Made by a program: the position numbers and the translations under genes
DNA from: Bin55 sp963667455
Lineage (GTDB): Bacteria > Pseudomonadota > Gammaproteobacteria > Pseudomonadales > Azotimanducaceae
Length of the DNA: 64,000 nucleotides
Reading direction: 5' to 3'
Assembly (NCBI GenBank): GCA_963667455.2
Contig: CAXXFR010000026.1
Span: forward strand, 124,001 to 188,000
Notes under the pieces: model-generated
The model's input: the letters and a program-made list of their open reading frames with translations, nothing else
Told to the model about the DNA's origin: nothing
Databases searched by the model: none
Part shown: piece after piece, positions 17,795-26,310 of the stretch
Layout: each line of letters starts with the position of its first letter
Numbering within the stretch: the first letter of the stretch is position 1

Positions 17795-19219
17795 TCAGTT
17801 GGTCGTTCGGCCGCGAGCCAGCAAGGCACGCAAGTTGACCATCACATCCCGCCATCCGCTCTGCAACGCTCCCGCTCTAAAGCGCCAAACAACGAGAGCC
17901 GCAAACGCAGCAAGCGATGCGTACTGCAATAATTGGATTGCCTCGTTGTGGGCAGGTTCCAAATTCACCGTGATTTGCAAGCCGGTTGCAATTAGCAAAA
18001 AGTCCACCAGCACGCCGAATGCAAACGTGACGACCATTACAACGCTCAAATAGATCGAGGCGAACTTCGTACCGAACTGACTCATGATCACGGAAATCGT
18101 AGCGGTATTGGTTGCTGGACCAGTCATCAGGAAAATCAGCGCGGCTCCTGGGCTACATCCTTTCGCAACCAGCGCTGCGGCGATCGGAGTACTGGCACTT
18201 GCACAAATATAGAGAGGCATTGCGATCAGCAACATTACTGGATAGGAGATCCATCGCGCGTACTCGTTCGCCATCAAGTCGGCGGGAACGGCGAGATAGA
18301 TGATCCCGCCAAGGAACACGCCGATCAGCAACGCGACCAAGATGTCGTCGGCGATGCTAACGAAACCGTAGCGAAACACATGGCGTAGAATTCTTCCGAT
18401 TGTCAACGGATCTTGTGCCATATCGGGGTTCCAGATCTCAACGGAGCCCGCCGAAGCGGCGGAAGGTTTGTCCGCTTTCTTCGCCTTGAACCATGCAACT
18501 CGGTTGAAGGCTGACACTAGCGATTGACCTTTGTGTACCAAAGCTCGAACTGTCTCTTCAAATGCTCCCCGAAGGCTGGCTAAGCTCACATAGCAATCCT
18601 CGGTGGTCGGCACGAGATACTCGTGGCCTGAGGCATCCGCGCAACAATCGTCTAACTCGGCCGGGGATGGATAGCAACAGTCGTTCGCGACCGGTTGTTC
18701 TGAATCGCAACAGTCATCGACGGTCGTCGTTTCGTCTTCGCAACAGGGGTCGAACGCCATGGGTTCGGACTCGCCAACTACTGGATCTTCCTTTCGCGAT
18801 AGACCCATCCAGGTCAGACCGGCAATGACAGCAGTGGCAAATGAAACGAATGGCCGAACAATGGCCGCAATCCAACCGAAGAACAAGTTGGTAATCAATA
18901 TCGAATCCGCACCAGTCTCTGGAGCGGTGATCAGAAAGGACATGCACGCCGACCGCGATGCACCTTTATGCTTCATCTCGGCAACAACGGGCAAGACAGA
19001 GCAGCTGCATAGCGGAATGGGCACGCCAACGGCAGCACTGGTCGCCACCGACTTCAAGTCGTCGCGCTGCAACCATCGATTCACCGTATGCCTTGAAACG
19101 AAGACATGGATGAGCCCTGATAGGAACAGCCCCAGCAACAACACGGGGGCGAGCATCAGCATGGAGAGCCACAAAAACTCCGCCAGATCGGTGCCGATTT
19201 GGAGCAATTCGCTCAGCAT
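17795..19219 (-). CDS. SO_0444/ArsP-like metal efflux permease with Cys-rich cytoplasmic loop
   Basis: A 474-residue membrane protein of the DUF318/ArsP permease superfamily with two four-helix halves. The first half (about residues 1-150) contains VPIPLCSCSVLPV and APETGADS. The second (about 285-440) contains CASASTPIAAALVAKG and LMTGPATNTATISV, the matching repeat. The linker between the halves carries five Cys-Cys pairs (about residues 160-205; for example FDPCCEDE and VANDCCYP), a likely soft-metal binding or sensing loop. Members are linked to Cu/Zn or arsenic-compound efflux. No metalloregulator is adjacent, and the substrate is inferred only from the Cys pairs and family. Confidence 0.78.
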   Translation of the reverse strand: MLSELLQIGTDLAEFLWLSMLMLAPVLLLGLFLSGLIHVFVSRHTVNRWLQRDDLKSVATSAAVGVPIPLCSCSVLPVVAEMKHKGASRSACMSFLITAPETGADSILITNLFFGWIAAIVRPFVSFATAVIAGLTWMGLSRKEDPVVGESEPMAFDPCCEDETTTVDDCCDSEQPVANDCCYPSPAELDDCCADASGHEYLVPTTEDCYVSLASLRGAFEETVRALVHKGQSLVSAFNRVAWFKAKKADKPSAASAGSVEIWNPDMAQDPLTIGRILRHVFRYGFVSIADDILVALLIGVFLGGIIYLAVPADLMANEYARWISYPVMLLIAMPLYICASASTPIAAALVAKGCSPGAALIFLMTGPATNTATISVIMSQFGTKFASIYLSVVMVVTFAFGVLVDFLLIATGLQITVNLEPAHNEAIQLLQYASLAAFAALVVWRFRAGALQSGWRDVMVNLRALLARGRTTN

Positions 19220-19353
19220 TTCTTGGATTCAGCTAGATATCAAAAAAGCTATACAACACACAACAGCATGTCGGTGCATTTTACTTTCGCTTGCCAGAAT
19301 CTAGGCAAGAACTCTGTCTTCGACAATCTTCTTCAGACTGCTCGACGACCGAA

Positions 19354-19752
19354 CTATTTCCACCGCACCTGCCACGAAACACCGAAACGATCCTGAGGCC
19401 AAGCGAACCTCCTTCCGAACCCGTAGTCTCCAGGAGGCATGAGGTACTCGCCTTGCTCCACGAGTGCGGCCGCCAATTCATCAGCTTCACTCTCAGAATC
19501 GCACTCTATAAACAACGACCACGAAGGTGTGAACGTGAATCCGTGGTTAATCGTGGTGTCGTGGAAATACACCATCTGTCCGCCAATTGATACGTTCGCA
19601 AACATGATCAACTCAGGATTGTCGGGGTTGGAGTCGCCGTATCGCTGCATCTCCACGATCTCGCTGTTCGGAACAACAGAAATGTAGAAGTCAATGGCTT
19701 CCTGAGCCTTGCCATCTTCAAACATCAGGAACGGAGCAACGGATTGAGTCAT
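19354..19752 (-). CDS. VOC-superfamily (PhnB-like) protein
   Basis: A 132-residue protein of the VOC/glyoxalase-like group often annotated as a 3-demethylubiquinone methyltransferase-like domain. It shows a first beta-alpha-beta module (MTQSVAPFLMFEDGKAQEAIDFY), a central hydrophobic FMLFAN-type strand seen here as ELIMFANVSIGG, and the closing FGVSWQVRW motif. The substrate and activity are unknown, and metal-ligand residues are not obvious. It follows the metalloprotease gene on the same strand but is separated from it by a terminator-like hairpin, so it probably has its own transcript. Confidence 0.75.
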   Translation of the reverse strand: MTQSVAPFLMFEDGKAQEAIDFYISVVPNSEIVEMQRYGDSNPDNPELIMFANVSIGGQMVYFHDTTINHGFTFTPSWSLFIECDSESEADELAAALVEQGEYLMPPGDYGFGRRFAWPQDRFGVSWQVRWK

Positions 19753-19754
19753 GA

Positions 19755-19793
19755 GAAAAACCTACTTGACTCCCGCCAGCAGGCTGACGGGAG
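19755..19793 (-). terminator. Probable rho-independent terminator after the metalloprotease gene
   Basis: On the - strand, 20 bp after the protease stop, a 10-bp stem (CTCCCGTCAG pairing with CTGGCGGGAG, one non-Watson-Crick pair, 4-nt loop, 19770-19793) is followed about 9 nt later by TTTTTC. This sits just before the ATG of the VOC-like gene. Confidence 0.6.
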
Positions 19794-19812
19794 ACGCTTG
19801 CAAAGTCAAAGT

Positions 19813-22800
19813 TTAGGACACGTCCGGATCAATGGGGTCGGCATCGTCATCGTCATCGACGCCGTCGCCGTCGTCGTCGTCGTCATAGCGATTGGTGGTG
19901 CCGTCATTGTCCGTATCCCTGGGATAGTCATCCTCGGTGTCGGGGATTCCATCGCCATCGTCGTCTTCGTCGGTGTTGTTGCCCACTCCATCTCCATCGC
20001 TGTCGAACCACTCTGAATCGTCTTCTGGGAAGGCATCGAGGTTATCTCCCCATCCGTCCTCGTCAAAGTCGGCCCACTCAGTGGCGATGCGAGGGAAAAT
20101 GTCTTCGACATCGACATGGGTGTCGCCGTCATCGTCGGTATCAACGGTATTGAGGATTCCATCGCCGTCGGTTTCCCCGGCAACATTGGTCAACTCGCTG
20201 AACAAGTCGTCCGTACCGTCGCGAGCAGAGAGCGGTTTGAGCTCGCTGGAATAGATCAGATACATCATTCCCGCATCCAATTCCGAATGGCCGCTCAGCG
20301 GCGCTCCGAGCGCTATGTCGCTCCCGCCGTCGCCATCCAAGTCGCCAACCGAACCAACAGTCAGTCCGATTCCATTGGGCGATTGTGTCCCAATGAACCA
20401 GGAATTGGTTGCGAACGCCTGCCATCCGGTGAGCAGCGCGATAACCCAACCCTCGTAGATCTCGTTGCTGAGGATATCCCTCTGCGTTTTGTACGTCTCG
20501 ATCAGTTGTTCATAGGTGTAGTGAACCACTCCGCCGAAGGAAACCCCAATCCAATAGTCACCTCCAACCAGCAATTCCGCTAGACCGTCGCCATCGGTGT
20601 CCAGGTTGGTTGCCGCCGGCCAACAACAGTCTCGTGTTGAAGTCATGCCGTAGACCAAGAATGATCCAGGCTGCAGAGGAGTGTTGTCGATGCTAATGCG
20701 TCGATCAGGCGAATAGTCCTGCTCATCGGCAGCCGCAAGGTCAGCTCCCGATACGACATACGTAGACAGGAAGTAGTCCACTCGAACGATGAGCTCGGTA
20801 CGACCATCGCCGTCCATATCACTGTCGGCGATGAATCGCAGACCTCTCAGGCTATCCAGTGCACCATCGATTGTCCAGGTATCCGGCGTGATCTGAACCG
20901 ATATGGGGTCAATGCGGTTGTCTGACGTTCCGTCGGCCGTGTCCGCATCGTCAAGCACGTGGTAGGGAATGATGAAGATGGCTCCAATGTTGTCCGTGCC
21001 GTAGTTTCCACCAGCGATGGTGAGTTCAGGAATTCCGTCTCCGTCGTAATCACCCTGCAACGAAACGTTGGTCCCTATGGTGTCTCCAGGGCCGCCGACC
21101 AATGCGGTGACATCTCCGTTCTCCAATGCGTCGTCCAAGTTCAGATCAGGCGGTCCGCTGGTCGCAATCGCTCCTGCAACATGGAGCAGTGAATCCGGGA
21201 CGAAGTATGCGATTCCTGGCTCGTTATCGTCTGCGTCTGGTTCGCCCGTACTCGGTGCCCCTATGAGCAAGTCGTCGCGACCATTTCCATCGGCATCGCC
21301 GGCTGACACAGCGACTCCGACACCAGCGCCATCCTCGGTTCCCACTATCCGCATGGAATTCAAACCGACACTGTAGTTATTGATGTTGACTACCCGGTCA
21401 GTAGTTCCATCCTCAGCGTCCATGCGGGACAAGTCGCTGGCGAAAATGATGTAGACGGCACCCGATGCCACACCGTTTTCATTGGTTGCTCCAAGGATTG
21501 GAAGTAGCAGTTCGGCTGTGCCATCGCCGTCGATATCGCCGGTAGTCAGCAGGGTGCCAAGAAATCCATTTTCTTCAGTTCCTCTAATGATCCACGAGTG
21601 TTCTCCGGCAGCAGTGTGCTCCAGTTGGATCTCACGGTCTTTGCTGCCGTCCTCCATGTCCAACATATCGAGGTCGGCGTAGGAGATGATGTAAACCGTA
21701 CCGACGCCTTCCACGTCACCGTCGTCCCACAGCTGGGCGCTGACCATGAATTCGTTGGCTCCGTCGCCATCGATGTCACCGATACCAACCATTGCCGCGC
21801 CCGCGGCATCCCACGTCTCTTCTCCAATGAACTGGAACGACGAGAAATCTGTTCGGGCTGGGTCAAGCGGATACGCGTCCACTTCGTCCAAGGTTCCATC
21901 GCCGTCGTCGTCGGTATCCGCGTTGTTGCCGATTCCATCTCCATCGGTATCGGTGTGTTCGTCGGCATTGTCGGGGAAAGCATCGGAGTTGTCGCCGACC
22001 CCGTCGCCATCGGTGTCCACCGACTCATTGGGATCGAGCGGGAAGGGATCAGCATTGTCGCCGACTCCATCCCCGTCGGTGTCGTACTGTTCGTCGGGAT
22101 TGAACGGGAATACGTCGGTGTTATTGCCGACTCCGTCGAGGTCGCTGTCAAGAAATTCATCGGGATCGAGTGGAAAGGCATCCAACGCATCGATGAATCC
22201 GTCGCCATCGTCGTCGAGATCCGTATTGTTTCCGATCCCGTCTCCATCAGTATCGAGCCAATCGTCTGGATCGTCCGGCACCGCATCTACGGGATCGACG
22301 AACCCATCTTCGTCGGTATCGGGGAACGATTCTCGAATATTTGCGAACTGAAATCGGATGGCATTCAGAGCCCGGACTGCGTTCGCACCGAGTTCCTCTG
22401 CTTCATCAATGCCACATGGGTTGTTGAAGCATGCCATCAGATCAGGATTGGAGAACACCGTGCTCTTGGTGCCTCCAAGTCCGCCATAGGACATGACCGT
22501 ATGGAACGTGCTCTCGACGGCGTGCCCTCGAGCCCAGCGCCACGAGCCTATTTCATCCTGCCACTCCGAGTGACCGAGCCCCAGAATATGTCCGATCTCG
22601 TGGGCCGTCGTGTCTCCTGGGCAACCGGACAGTACGTAGCCGGTGTACAAGCGGTCATGCAGTATTGGCATGTAGCCTCGCATTCCCCAACCAGTGATGT
22701 AGGTGTAGCCACAAATGAAGTTGACGGAGTCCGGTGCGCCTTTGAACACCACACCGATATCGGCACCGTGACGGTCCGCTTCACCGTCCATGTCCACGAT

Positions 22801-23607
22801 GTTGATAGAGCTGAACTGGGAGTAGTCGTCAACTTCGACTTTGACCATTCCCACGAGACGAAACCGAAAGTCCAATCCGCTATTCCCAGAGATCGAATTG
22901 GTGGTTGTCACGATGTGACGAATGCGTGTGTAAGGATCACCGTTGTGAAAGTCTTCGAAACCTTGGCTGTACATTCCCAGAATGTCGATGGTCGAATCTC
23001 CGGGGAAGGACTCCGCATCGTTGGGATCCGTTCCTTCTTCGCTCTCGTTGCGGTCGCTCACTCCGTCTCCGTCGGTGTCCGTGAGATAGTCCAATTCGCC
23101 AATGCTGAAGGTCTCTTTGATATTGACGGTTTCCTCTCCCAAGACCACATCCTGGTAACCGCCCGATCGGTTCCATTCCCGATACAGATTGATCAGCAAG
23201 TAGAGAGGTTCATCTAGCTGGTTGCTGTTCTCTACCGATGGTGTCCAGGTGCCGTAGTAGGTCTTGGGTTCGGTGGTTGCTCCAGCCTCGACCAGTTCCT
23301 CAACGAGGACGTGGCCCACAAACGTGCGGCGGTTAGCTGCCCTGTTCGACTTGGCGAAGACATCCAATCGCAGGTATTGCGTATCCTCGTCTCGGAAACT
23401 CCGAAATCCAGCTGTTATGGCGAGCTGATCGTCGTCCGTTCTCTCAAAAGTACATGGACACTCGATGTAGATCCGCTCTCCATTGGCGAATGCCGAACTT
23501 GCCGTAAACGCCAGTACGAGCAACATTGCTCCAGACCATACCGTTCTCAACGCCGCGGACATCGCAGCTTTCCCTTGGATGTCCGCCTTTGCCAATCTCT
23601 TCATCAC
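19813..23607 (-). CDS. Secreted metzincin-type metalloprotease with thrombospondin-3 and FG-GAP repeats
   Basis: A 1264-residue exported protein. A signal peptide ends near SSAFA (about residue 41). The zinc-binding HEIGHILGLGH (about 333-343) and a following Met-turn TVMSYGG (about 370) identify a metzincin endopeptidase. Residues about 430-590 are Asp-rich TSP3-like calcium repeats (DTDGDGVGDN type). Residues about 590-1130 contain several FG-GAP/integrin-alpha-like blades (GDIDGDG, GDADGNGRDDLLIGAP). A second Asp-rich calcium stretch forms the C-terminus. It probably acts outside the cell on protein substrates and is a candidate T2SS client. No sorting tail is evident. Confidence 0.88.
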   Translation of the reverse strand: MMKRLAKADIQGKAAMSAALRTVWSGAMLLVLAFTASSAFANGERIYIECPCTFERTDDDQLAITAGFRSFRDEDTQYLRLDVFAKSNRAANRRTFVGHVLVEELVEAGATTEPKTYYGTWTPSVENSNQLDEPLYLLINLYREWNRSGGYQDVVLGEETVNIKETFSIGELDYLTDTDGDGVSDRNESEEGTDPNDAESFPGDSTIDILGMYSQGFEDFHNGDPYTRIRHIVTTTNSISGNSGLDFRFRLVGMVKVEVDDYSQFSSINIVDMDGEADRHGADIGVVFKGAPDSVNFICGYTYITGWGMRGYMPILHDRLYTGYVLSGCPGDTTAHEIGHILGLGHSEWQDEIGSWRWARGHAVESTFHTVMSYGGLGGTKSTVFSNPDLMACFNNPCGIDEAEELGANAVRALNAIRFQFANIRESFPDTDEDGFVDPVDAVPDDPDDWLDTDGDGIGNNTDLDDDGDGFIDALDAFPLDPDEFLDSDLDGVGNNTDVFPFNPDEQYDTDGDGVGDNADPFPLDPNESVDTDGDGVGDNSDAFPDNADEHTDTDGDGIGNNADTDDDGDGTLDEVDAYPLDPARTDFSSFQFIGEETWDAAGAAMVGIGDIDGDGANEFMVSAQLWDDGDVEGVGTVYIISYADLDMLDMEDGSKDREIQLEHTAAGEHSWIIRGTEENGFLGTLLTTGDIDGDGTAELLLPILGATNENGVASGAVYIIFASDLSRMDAEDGTTDRVVNINNYSVGLNSMRIVGTEDGAGVGVAVSAGDADGNGRDDLLIGAPSTGEPDADDNEPGIAYFVPDSLLHVAGAIATSGPPDLNLDDALENGDVTALVGGPGDTIGTNVSLQGDYDGDGIPELTIAGGNYGTDNIGAIFIIPYHVLDDADTADGTSDNRIDPISVQITPDTWTIDGALDSLRGLRFIADSDMDGDGRTELIVRVDYFLSTYVVSGADLAAADEQDYSPDRRISIDNTPLQPGSFLVYGMTSTRDCCWPAATNLDTDGDGLAELLVGGDYWIGVSFGGVVHYTYEQLIETYKTQRDILSNEIYEGWVIALLTGWQAFATNSWFIGTQSPNGIGLTVGSVGDLDGDGGSDIALGAPLSGHSELDAGMMYLIYSSELKPLSARDGTDDLFSELTNVAGETDGDGILNTVDTDDDGDTHVDVEDIFPRIATEWADFDEDGWGDNLDAFPEDDSEWFDSDGDGVGNNTDEDDDGDGIPDTEDDYPRDTDNDGTTNRYDDDDDGDGVDDDDDADPIDPDVS

Positions 23608-23741
23608 TGTCCTGCTCGAGTCGCGAGTCTTTCTGTTGACCGGAGTCGATATGAATCGTTCCGTTCAAGACTTCCAGCCATTAGAAAGTATACGACCGCT
23701 TTCATTTGAACAATGCCGATTCCAGCCCAGCAATTTGCCGA

Positions 23742-23849
23742 GAATTGAACGGGAAAAGCATGCACAGTAAGAAATGCGGCCGTGGTTGAATCAACTGCTT
23801 CTATCGCGCCTTGTAGCTGACGCACTCTGATGCGATGCTTTCTTAGACG
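23742..23849 (-). pseudogene. Remnant of a FitB-like PIN-domain toxin
   Basis: Directly downstream of the FitA-like gene, where the toxin gene belongs, a short frame reads QLQGAIEAVDSTTAAFLTVHAF. This resembles the late PIN-domain segment of FitB (pattern Ile-x-x-x-Asp-x-x-Ile-Ala-Ala) with the acidic residue kept. The toxin start, its first catalytic Asp and the ending with TRN-DF are absent. I read it as a deleted, inactive toxin; the stretch is short and the match is by eye. Confidence 0.45.
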
Positions 23850-24154
23850 AAAGACGGCGATTGGCGTCCTGGATCGCTTGCACGTGGAGGTATCTCTAGG
23901 TCCACTCCACCGAGGTGTGCTACACGAGCACGAATGGCCATTGCGATATTCCCCGAGGGCTTCTTCGGCCCCACGGCATGGCGTAGGATCTGACACACTT
24001 CCTCTTCCATCGAGCGACCGCTATTGGCCGCTCTCACTCGCAATAGGTTCTCGACTTTGTCGTCCAAGTTTCGAATTAGGATGGTTGAATAATCTGCCGA
24101 ATAACAATTAGTGCCAATCAATCCCCTTGTCCCTGACAGCGCCCGGGGCAGCAA
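23843..24154 (-). CDS. FitA-like ribbon-helix-helix antitoxin
   Basis: The core ILIRNLDDKVENLLRVRA (about residues 25-42) followed by RSMEEEVCQILRHAV is the FitA/VapB-type ribbon-helix-helix DNA-binding and dimerisation domain. A short tail ending PGRQSPSF is of the kind that wraps FitB. FitA family proteins normally begin at the residue just before the first strand, but here no ATG lies there. The frame opens only at TTG codons (24154 or about 24121), so the start may be damaged or weak. With the toxin reduced to a fragment, this is an orphan antitoxin. Confidence 0.65.
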   Translation of the reverse strand: MLPRALSGTRGLIGTNCYSADYSTILIRNLDDKVENLLRVRAANSGRSMEEEVCQILRHAVGPKKPSGNIAMAIRARVAHLGGVDLEIPPRASDPGRQSPSFV

Positions 24155-24278
24155 CTAATTAGAGCACCCAAGAGATGCATTTTGTGGCAACTCGAGACAA
24201 AAGCAAGTATGGCCTGTCAGATGTCGGAGATGGAGACAACTCAATGATCACTCCCAAGGCCAAACGCATTTGGGTTAG

Positions 24279-25280
24279 TTGCAGAACTGGGCTGAACAGA
24301 TCGTGACCACATCAATAGCCGACGGAATCGCCTCGAACTCAGCAGTCGAGTCTCTTCCTGACAGTTCGACATTGGAAGCACTTTACGCCCTGAACGGTAT
24401 TTCGGGATTTGGTCCAGCAAAGTTCCGCATCCTGCACGAATCGGGCATTCACCCGTGCGATGCCCTCGAAGATCCGAACCATCTACCTTTCACTGGTCGC
24501 ACCGGAGAAAAACTCAAGCTAGCGATCTACCAGATCTCCTCAGAGCAACGGAAAGGTGCACGGGATCTTGCCTCAATACAACTGAAAGCTGCCGAGAGTT
24601 TCTCTGCATCAATTCTCACTTACAACCATCCAGACTACCCAGAACACGTATATCAAAGCAACAATCCCATCCCGATTCTGTTCGTGCGCGGCGATACGTC
24701 GATTTGGAGAGACAGACCCTCGGTTGCAGTAGTGGGATCTCGTGAAATACGAGAACCGTACGCAACTGCCACCATGACACTTGCAACGACTGCTTCGAAT
24801 GTTGGATTCTTAGTCGTCTCGGGTTTTGCAACCGGTGCTGACACAATTGGCCACCGCGCGGCCCGAGATGCTGGCGGCTTCACTGTCTGTGTCATGCCGT
24901 GCGGATTGGATCATGTGTTCCCACCCGAGAACCGGGAACTGTGGAAAGAGCTTCTTGACTATCCCAACTCGGCTTTTGTCAGTGAATTCGGATTTGGCCA
25001 GAGGACTTCCTCTCTGCAGTTGCGCAAGCGAAACAAACTAATAGTCGCGTATTCTCAAGGTGTGTTCGTAGCACAGTCTTCCGAGTCTGGAGGGGCGATG
25101 AACGCCTATCGCCACGGTCGTGAGCATAGAAAGCCTGTCGGGACATTTACGACGGACGGCACTACCGACACCGCTGGCAATGCCTCAATCCAAGAAAATC
25201 TCCGCACCGGAGGAGTCGCAATTGACTTGCCTGCAACACCTTCGGACTGTCGCCGATGGCTAGGGGAGCTCCCTGCCTGA
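24279..25280 (+). CDS. DprA/Smf-like DNA-processing protein
   Basis: A 333-residue protein. The N-terminal helix-hairpin-helix-like segment (ALNGISGFGPAKFRIL, about residues 38-53) precedes a Rossmann-like DprA core with TYNHPDYPEHV, SVAVVGSREI (about 148-157), VVSGFATGADTIGHRAA (about 179-195), VMPCGLDHVFPPEN and ESGGAMNAYRHG (about 267-278). No C-terminal winged-helix domain is seen. DprA binds ssDNA and RecA in natural transformation. This copy sits between toxin-antitoxin genes, not with the usual tsaC/def neighbours, so it may be an accessory or defence-associated DprA. The first codon is TTG at 24279; GTG at 24303 is an alternative. Confidence 0.82.
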   Translation: MQNWAEQIVTTSIADGIASNSAVESLPDSSTLEALYALNGISGFGPAKFRILHESGIHPCDALEDPNHLPFTGRTGEKLKLAIYQISSEQRKGARDLASIQLKAAESFSASILTYNHPDYPEHVYQSNNPIPILFVRGDTSIWRDRPSVAVVGSREIREPYATATMTLATTASNVGFLVVSGFATGADTIGHRAARDAGGFTVCVMPCGLDHVFPPENRELWKELLDYPNSAFVSEFGFGQRTSSLQLRKRNKLIVAYSQGVFVAQSSESGGAMNAYRHGREHRKPVGTFTTDGTTDTAGNASIQENLRTGGVAIDLPATPSDCRRWLGELPA

Positions 25281-25363
25281 ACCTGGACTCAGCTCTCGAG
25301 ATGCCGGTTGAATCGGATGGAAATCCATGACTGCTTCTATCCATGCTACCGATATGGCTTTGC

Positions 25364-25390
25364 TAATGTAATGAATAACGTTACTTTATG
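25364..25390 (+). promoter_or_regulatory. Distal AbiEi-type operator repeat
   Basis: The first of two 27-bp near-identical copies (22 of 27 bases match) upstream of abiEi. It contains the imperfect inverted repeat GTAATG-5 nt-CGTTAC. AbiEi antitoxins are known to repress their own operon by binding inverted repeats upstream of the gene, so this spacing and symmetry fit an operator. Confidence 0.6.
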
Positions 25391-25476
25391 TGAGCAATAT
25401 AGGCAGATTCCTATTCATGGACTCCTGACCTGCCCAGTGAGATCAATTGTGCCCATCGTGTAGAATATGGATCAAT

Positions 25477-25503
25477 TAATGTGACGGAAATCGTTACTTT
25501 ATG
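25477..25503 (+). promoter_or_regulatory. Proximal AbiEi-type operator repeat covering the abiEi start
   Basis: The second 27-bp copy, holding GTGACG-5 nt-CGTTAC and ending in the ATG of abiEi (25501-25503). Its spacing from the first copy is 113 bp. Binding here would block both transcription and the start region. Confidence 0.6.
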
Positions 25504-26310
25504 AGTTCTGTGTCTCAGCCCGCTACACCACGTGCTCGCGATGTTATTGAAGACTTCGCCGTCGACGGCCGAGGACACTTTACCTCGGCTGAATTTCGCT
25601 CAGAACTTGGTGTCTCCGACGCCGCGGCGCGCCAAGCACTCAGTCGTTTGGCGGCCAAGGGTCTGATCGCAAGCCCGGCCCGTGGCTTCTATGTCATTGT
25701 GCCGCCGGGCTACAAACGCGTGGGGTGTCTTCCAGGCGATCATTTCATTTCAGACTTGATGGAGCTACGCGGCATCCCTTACTACGTCGGACTGCTCTCA
25801 GCCGCCGAGCACCACGGTGCAACTCATCAGCGACCGCAAGAATTGCAGGTTGTTCTGAAGAAGAATCGACCGAAGATTGTTTGCGGTGGTGTGCGGGTCG
25901 TATTCGTAGCCCGTCGAAACTTCAATGCTGTACCAACTGAGACCTATAACAATCCATACAGTACTACTCTAGTTTCGACAGTGGAAGCGACTGCAATCGA
26001 TCTGGTCGGCTACGTCAACCGGTCTGGAGGTTTGGACAATGTGGTTACCGTGCTCACGGAGCTGAGTGAGTTGATCGTGCCGAGGAAACTCGTCGCCGCC
26101 TCAAAATCAGCACCGATTCTGTGGTCACAACGTCTTGGCTATCTGTTGGAACAAGTGGGGGCCGGAGACAAGGCTCGGCTACTCAAGAAGCATGTACGCC
26201 GACACGCCCGCAACTTGACGAAGCTCATGCCCAGCAACGATGTTGAGGGCGCCCATCAGTCTGACGACTGGAAGCTCTGGGTAAACGCGAGGATGGAGGC
26301 GGAGGTATGA
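25501..26310 (+). CDS. abiEi: AbiEi, type IV antitoxin and autorepressor
   Basis: A 269-residue AbiEi protein. The N-terminal winged helix (FTSAEFRSELGVSDAAARQALSR and then ASPARGFYVIVPPGY, about residues 25-72) is followed by the central AbiEi region with YYVGLLSAAEHHGATHQRPQ and a C-terminal domain with STVEATAIDLVGY. The family neutralises AbiEii and represses its own operon; the two repeats upstream are the likely targets. The gene overlaps abiEii by 4 bp (ATGA), the normal arrangement. It appears complete. Confidence 0.9.
   Translation: MSSVSQPATPRARDVIEDFAVDGRGHFTSAEFRSELGVSDAAARQALSRLAAKGLIASPARGFYVIVPPGYKRVGCLPGDHFISDLMELRGIPYYVGLLSAAEHHGATHQRPQELQVVLKKNRPKIVCGGVRVVFVARRNFNAVPTETYNNPYSTTLVSTVEATAIDLVGYVNRSGGLDNVVTVLTELSELIVPRKLVAASKSAPILWSQRLGYLLEQVGAGDKARLLKKHVRRHARNLTKLMPSNDVEGAHQSDDWKLWVNARMEAEV

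Noticed and set aside
21598..23217. 539-codon + strand frame inside the metalloprotease gene
   Set aside because: Antisense artefact of Asp-rich codons (GAC/GAT reads as Val/Ile on the other strand); no ribosome site or family, while the - strand frame has clear domains.
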